From Cercis canadensis (Eukaryota > Streptophyta > Magnoliopsida > Fabales > Fabaceae), in NCBI GenBank assembly GCA_003255065.1, contig QAOA01005000.1, forward strand, positions 671,754-735,753: 64,000 nucleotides of DNA. Direction: 5' to 3'. Positions 60,001-64,000 of the stretch are shown here, one piece after another. The notes under the pieces are model-generated. The model was not told the origin of the DNA. It searched no databases and saw only the letters and a program-made list of their open reading frames with translations. The translations under genes were made by a program, and so were the position numbers. Within the stretch, counting starts at the first letter, position 1; each line of letters begins with the position of its first letter.

Positions 60001-63000
60001 TACTGTCAAGAAATAAAAGCAAGAAAAAATCATGAATTTTCAATTTGTCTGATATCTTTAGATTCTAATTTGCTTCACAATTATGAAAACTTGAGTACTA
60101 CCTAAATTGTCTTCTCAATGTCTGATTTTGTCATACTGAATGTCTCCTTAATTTTCATGTCTTCCAGATTCTCATTAATTTATTGGATTAGGAAAATAAT
60201 GAATTATTTGTTTTCTTTGTTATGTATAGAGGAAGGGGTATATGGAGATGTTTATATGATCCAAACTCATCACTCCTCGTTACTGCTGGATTTGACTCTG
60301 CTATTAAAGTGCATCGACCACATGCTTCTCCATCCAGGGGCTTGGCAGTGGCACAAGGGTCCCCTGACAGGACAGATATATTCTCCATTTGCATCCCCAA
60401 TGTATTGGATAATATTGGACTGATGGACAGGTATCATTATTGAATATAATATGCTCACTTAGGATGCCCCTAATATTCCTGTATTTCAAGCTGTTTTGGG
60501 GATGCTGGCCATTAAATGGTATTAAACAATTTTTATAGTTACTCGCTTTTTTGTTTTCTTGATTATTGCAGCAAGAGCGAATATGTCCGCTGTTTGCGTT
60601 TTGCGTGTGAGGATAGTCTTTATGTTGCAACAAATCATGGTTACCTCTACCATGCTAAAATATGTAGTACTGGAGGTGCCCAGTGGACTCAACTCATTCA
60701 GGTCAGCAATGGGGCACCAATTGTCTGTATGGATTTATTGTCTCAAGATTCAATTGAACTTGACTGTGGTGCTGAGGATTGGATTGCTGTTGGAGATGGA
60801 AAAGGAAATATGACAGTTATTGGAGTTACTAATGATGATTGTACTCCTACTGTGGGATTAAGCTTTACGTGGCCAGCTGAAATGGAGAGACAGCTCCTGG
60901 GAACTCATTGGTGCAAATATCTGGGATGTAGGTAATGACCCTGTCTTATCCATCAATGACAATGTTCCAATTATCTGCAAGGCATTTTGAGCTTGAGCCA
61001 TGCATAGATATATGCAAGATGCTGAAATGTGTATCTATGGTTCAGGTTTCACTGTCTTATGCATGTCATGATCTCACCATATAAATGACTATCATTCATA
61101 AAAATTACCAATGAAACATTTAACTCAGGCAACGAAATTAACTAGTTGTCAATTTGATCACCAATTAATTTTCCCACGTCATTCTTTCTGTTTGATGGAC
61201 CACAAGATCACAGTAAGTTGAGCTATATGGTCTTCTGATAGTTTCGTCTTACCATGCATGCCATGTAGCACAATCAAATGGATATCCTACAATACATTCT
61301 TATATAGTTTACCCTGTGCAATTTTGTTTAAGTTTGTGCTCACATTATTGTTTTACACTTAGTTTATTCATTCTTTCCCCAAAATATTATCATTCTCTGG
61401 TGATTAAAAATTCATAGGTACATCTTCACAGCTGATCCTAGAGGAGTATTGAAACTCTGGAGGTTGTCTGACCCCTTGCAATCTAATCTTCAGAGCTCTA
61501 AGAGGAGTTACGAAGTGTCACATATAGCAGAATTCATGTCAAGTTATGGAATACGGATAATGTGTTTGGATGCATGCATAGAGGAAGAGGTACTGGTCTA
61601 TCCATATTTTTTGTCTTTTTTTTTTTGTTTTGGAGGGAGGGTGGGGGGTTGAGGATGGGTGGGTTGAAATTTCTTATTTATGGTTCCTGTTTTCCTGTTC
61701 TGACTTGTTCGCCCTCAGCTATTGACAATGTGTGCAGACTATATAAGCTATTTGGTGGAGTCTGACTTTTTGTTGTGATTGAAATAACAATTTTAACAAA
61801 ACCTTGCCATTCAGTAGAGGTTGACTTTGATATAATTTTGGACGATAACTCTTTCTGAGGAACAGAGAGATGAGATATTTTTCCATGTGACTTTTAAGAT
61901 GTTATCTTATGAGTACATAGAAGCTTAAAAGGCTTTGGAAATGAATACTCATATTTGAAAATCACTTGTTCTGACCTTTTAAAGTGGAATACGAATGTAA
62001 ATATCAAAATTTCTGCAGGTCCTAGTATGTGGAGATCTACGTGGTAATATGATTCTGTTCCCACTGCTGAAGTGTCTGGTCCTGAGTACATCTGTTAGAC
62101 AAGTAGTGAAGATACCCCCATTAAATCATTTTAAAGGAGTTCACGGGATTTCAAGTGTGTCCAGTGTCTCTGTGACTATGCTCAGTTCCTATCAGATTGA
62201 AATACGCTCAGTAAGCTCACACATTCATCCCTTTTAATTGTGCCTTGTGATTCAGCTTTCAATGTATTTTGCTTTTTTAAAGATAAATTTGAGAATACTA
62301 TTAATCATCCACAGAGACAGGCATGCATGTGTTCAACTTAAATTGCATTTATACTTATCTGCCATTATTCTTATTCAGACTGGAGCAGATGGTTGTATAT
62401 GCTATCTGGAATATGATAGAGATCTGCAGAATTTGCAATTCACAGGGATGAAACAAGTGAAAGGGTTGAGTTTGATCCAATCTGTTTCTGTGGATAACAA
62501 TTCCATAGATACATTGTCAAACAGCTATGCAGCTGGTTTTGCATCAGTAGATTTCATAGTATGGAACTTAATGAATGAGACGAAGGTACTCTGTATTGCT
62601 CTCTCCTCTAACCTGCTTACAAGCAGGTGATAGTAACGTTTACATCACTTTCTGTGTTGCTACTTACTGCCTGTTATACCTAGGGGATTAAGTCCATATG
62701 TTATTAGCAGGTTGTGGAAATTTCATGTGGTGGATGGCGGCGTCCTCATTCCTATTATCTTGGAGATGTACCTGAGATGAAGAACTGCTTTGCCTATGTC
62801 AAGGTTAGTTTTCTATTTTGAAGTTGTTGCCTGTCCAAGTCTAGGCTGTATTTTGTACTCTTAAAAGTTAAGTGAGCAAATTATATTTCTATAGGCTATA
62901 TTTTGTATAAAGTAAATAACACCTTCGTACCAAATGTTTGTGCTTAAAATTGTATCATTGTTAGAAAATTGTGTTTTAGATCATTTTATGGTTTTGATTA

Positions 63001-63891
63001 CTGATTTAGAATGAATATGAGCCTGATAGTAAGGAAGAATTATTTTGTGCTCAGTCATTGAATTCTAGCATGATCTCAGCCATTCCTATGCGGATCTGAA
63101 GGAAAGATTTTGAGATTCTTTAGCTTCATTTCATTGTCTTGAGGTGACCTTTTATTTTATTTATTTATTTATAGTTTTTAACACCCTTTCTCCAAACTGT
63201 GCCTGCTTACTTTAATAAACTTGGGTAATGAATACCAATGTAACTTGTATGAATTTCACCAGTTCCACTTCAGGAAAGTAAAATTTAGTGAACCCTTTTG
63301 CTATATGTTGTTGAGTTAATTTAATACACAGCTCAAATATTATTATGACCATATTCTGCATAGAACTTTGGGGACTTATAATTTTGGTACTAGTTTTCGC
63401 AAATACTTAAGATTTATCTAATATCCACTTTATTAGAAATTAGACTTAATTACAGTTAGAGATTATGGCCTTATGTTGTCCTTGATGGATACATTACTTT
63501 TTATGATCCCAAACATACTTCTCTAAATAGCCCAGCAAATGACTTATAAATATAGTGTCAATTCTGTTTTGCCAGCAGCCATAAACATCCCCCCCCCCCT
63601 CTCTCTCTCTCTCTCTAAACAACAAGGTTTTTTTGTTATATAATTCCTAACTTTGTTTCCATTTATCTGATTATTCCAGGATGAAATTATATATATTCAT
63701 AGGCACTGGATACCTGACAGAGATGGGAAGATATACCCTCAGAGTTTGCATATGCAATTCCATGGGAGAGAGATACATACCTTGTGCTTTATCTCTGAAG
63801 ACATGCCCCTTGAAAATAACTATAAGCACACCTTATCTAAATCGACTTGGATTGCCACTGGGTGTGAAGATGGAACTGTGAGGTTGACTTG
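57024..63891 (+). CDS. WDR6: WDR6-like WD40 protein, 5' part (14 exons seen, continues past the window)
   Basis: Exons: 57024-57144, 57246-57550, 57667-57787, 58026-58108, 58518-58741, 58823-58937, 59606-59688, 60230-60430, 60572-60931, 61418-61589, 62019-62210, 62379-62585, 62711-62803, 63680-63891. Phases agree throughout, giving 829 codons so far. WDR6 relatives are over 1,000 aa, so the C-terminal part lies beyond the window. The start MVEQSLSQWRIHSGPYLGEV and repeats such as LAIGCSDNSVHIWD, LVGHEGSIFRIVWSSCGSKL, LIVTASEDCTCRIWG and WIATGCEDGTVRLTW define WD40 propellers. Yeast Trm734/Rtt10 and human WDR6 bind the Trm7/FTSJ1 methyltransferase for Gm34 of tRNA-Phe. Other reported plant roles are not assessed. 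A tRNA-Phe gene lies 559 bp upstream. Confidence 0.92.
63589..63616. repeat. poly-C and (CT)n microsatellite in WDR6 intron 13
   Basis: About 11 C followed by eight CT units, about 65 bp upstream of the exon 14 acceptor. It merges with the polypyrimidine context and may be length-variable. Confidence 0.9.
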
Positions 63892-64000
63892 GTAAGACCA
63901 TTCTTATCTGCTGCTTGAAGAACTGGCTTGATATAATTAGACTACACTTCATTACCTCTTAATGTGCTGCATGTTGACTTTGGTACTGGCATCTGTTTGA

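Overview
This window is nuclear DNA from a flowering plant, most likely a woody eudicot. The evidence is short exons with GT-AG introns, AT-rich spacers, plant-specific families (class III peroxidase, PMEI, secoisolariciresinol-dehydrogenase-type SDRs, PP2C), plant transposons and a plant SINE. A Citrus-like (Rutaceae) source is my impression, not something I can prove. Five isolated N bases (14004, 18132, 39297, 41141, 45054) mark unresolved joins. Four of them sit between two copies of the same local sequence, so the draft assembly probably contains falsely duplicated haplotype overlaps.

Layout. 1-3285: spacer. 3286-5647: PP2C phosphatase (+). 6547-7125: broken PMEI gene (-). 7708-10768: START/polyketide-cyclase-like plastid protein (-). 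12722-15164: RNase D/Werner-exonuclease-like gene split by a young Copia element (13264-14951). 16326-21806: tandem array of three SDR genes (+). 23746-27334: eight-exon membrane protein (+). 28980-29450: ubiquitin-eS31 fusion (-). 30973-32425: class III peroxidase (-) whose signal-peptide exon is split by a solo LTR (31994-32369). 33161-41488: three nested Mutator-like elements. 41736-44339: decayed TRM13 tRNA methyltransferase gene with a SINE inside. 45683-47788: TolB-like beta-propeller protein (+). 49898-53840: HEL2/ZNF598-type E3 ligase (+). 54757-56265: ATG8 (-). 56393-56465: tRNA-Phe(GAA). 57024 to the window end: 5' part of WDR6 (+).

Genes and themes. Several conserved genes concern translation and its quality control: the ubiquitin-eS31 precursor, HEL2 (stalled-ribosome ubiquitin ligase), WDR6 (partner for 2'-O-methylation of tRNA-Phe), the dead TRM13 copy and a tRNA-Phe gene. 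The order START-like / TRM13 / TolB-like / WDR6 resembles, from memory, a block on Arabidopsis chromosome 4.

The most notable signal is damage by mobile elements. Two host exons are interrupted at exact target-site duplications, and computational removal of the element plus one duplication copy restores an open frame in both cases. A three-level MULE nest has recognisable 9-bp duplications and carries a GRF zinc-finger fragment and an RNase H fragment. I found no CRISPR, phage or bacterial-type system.
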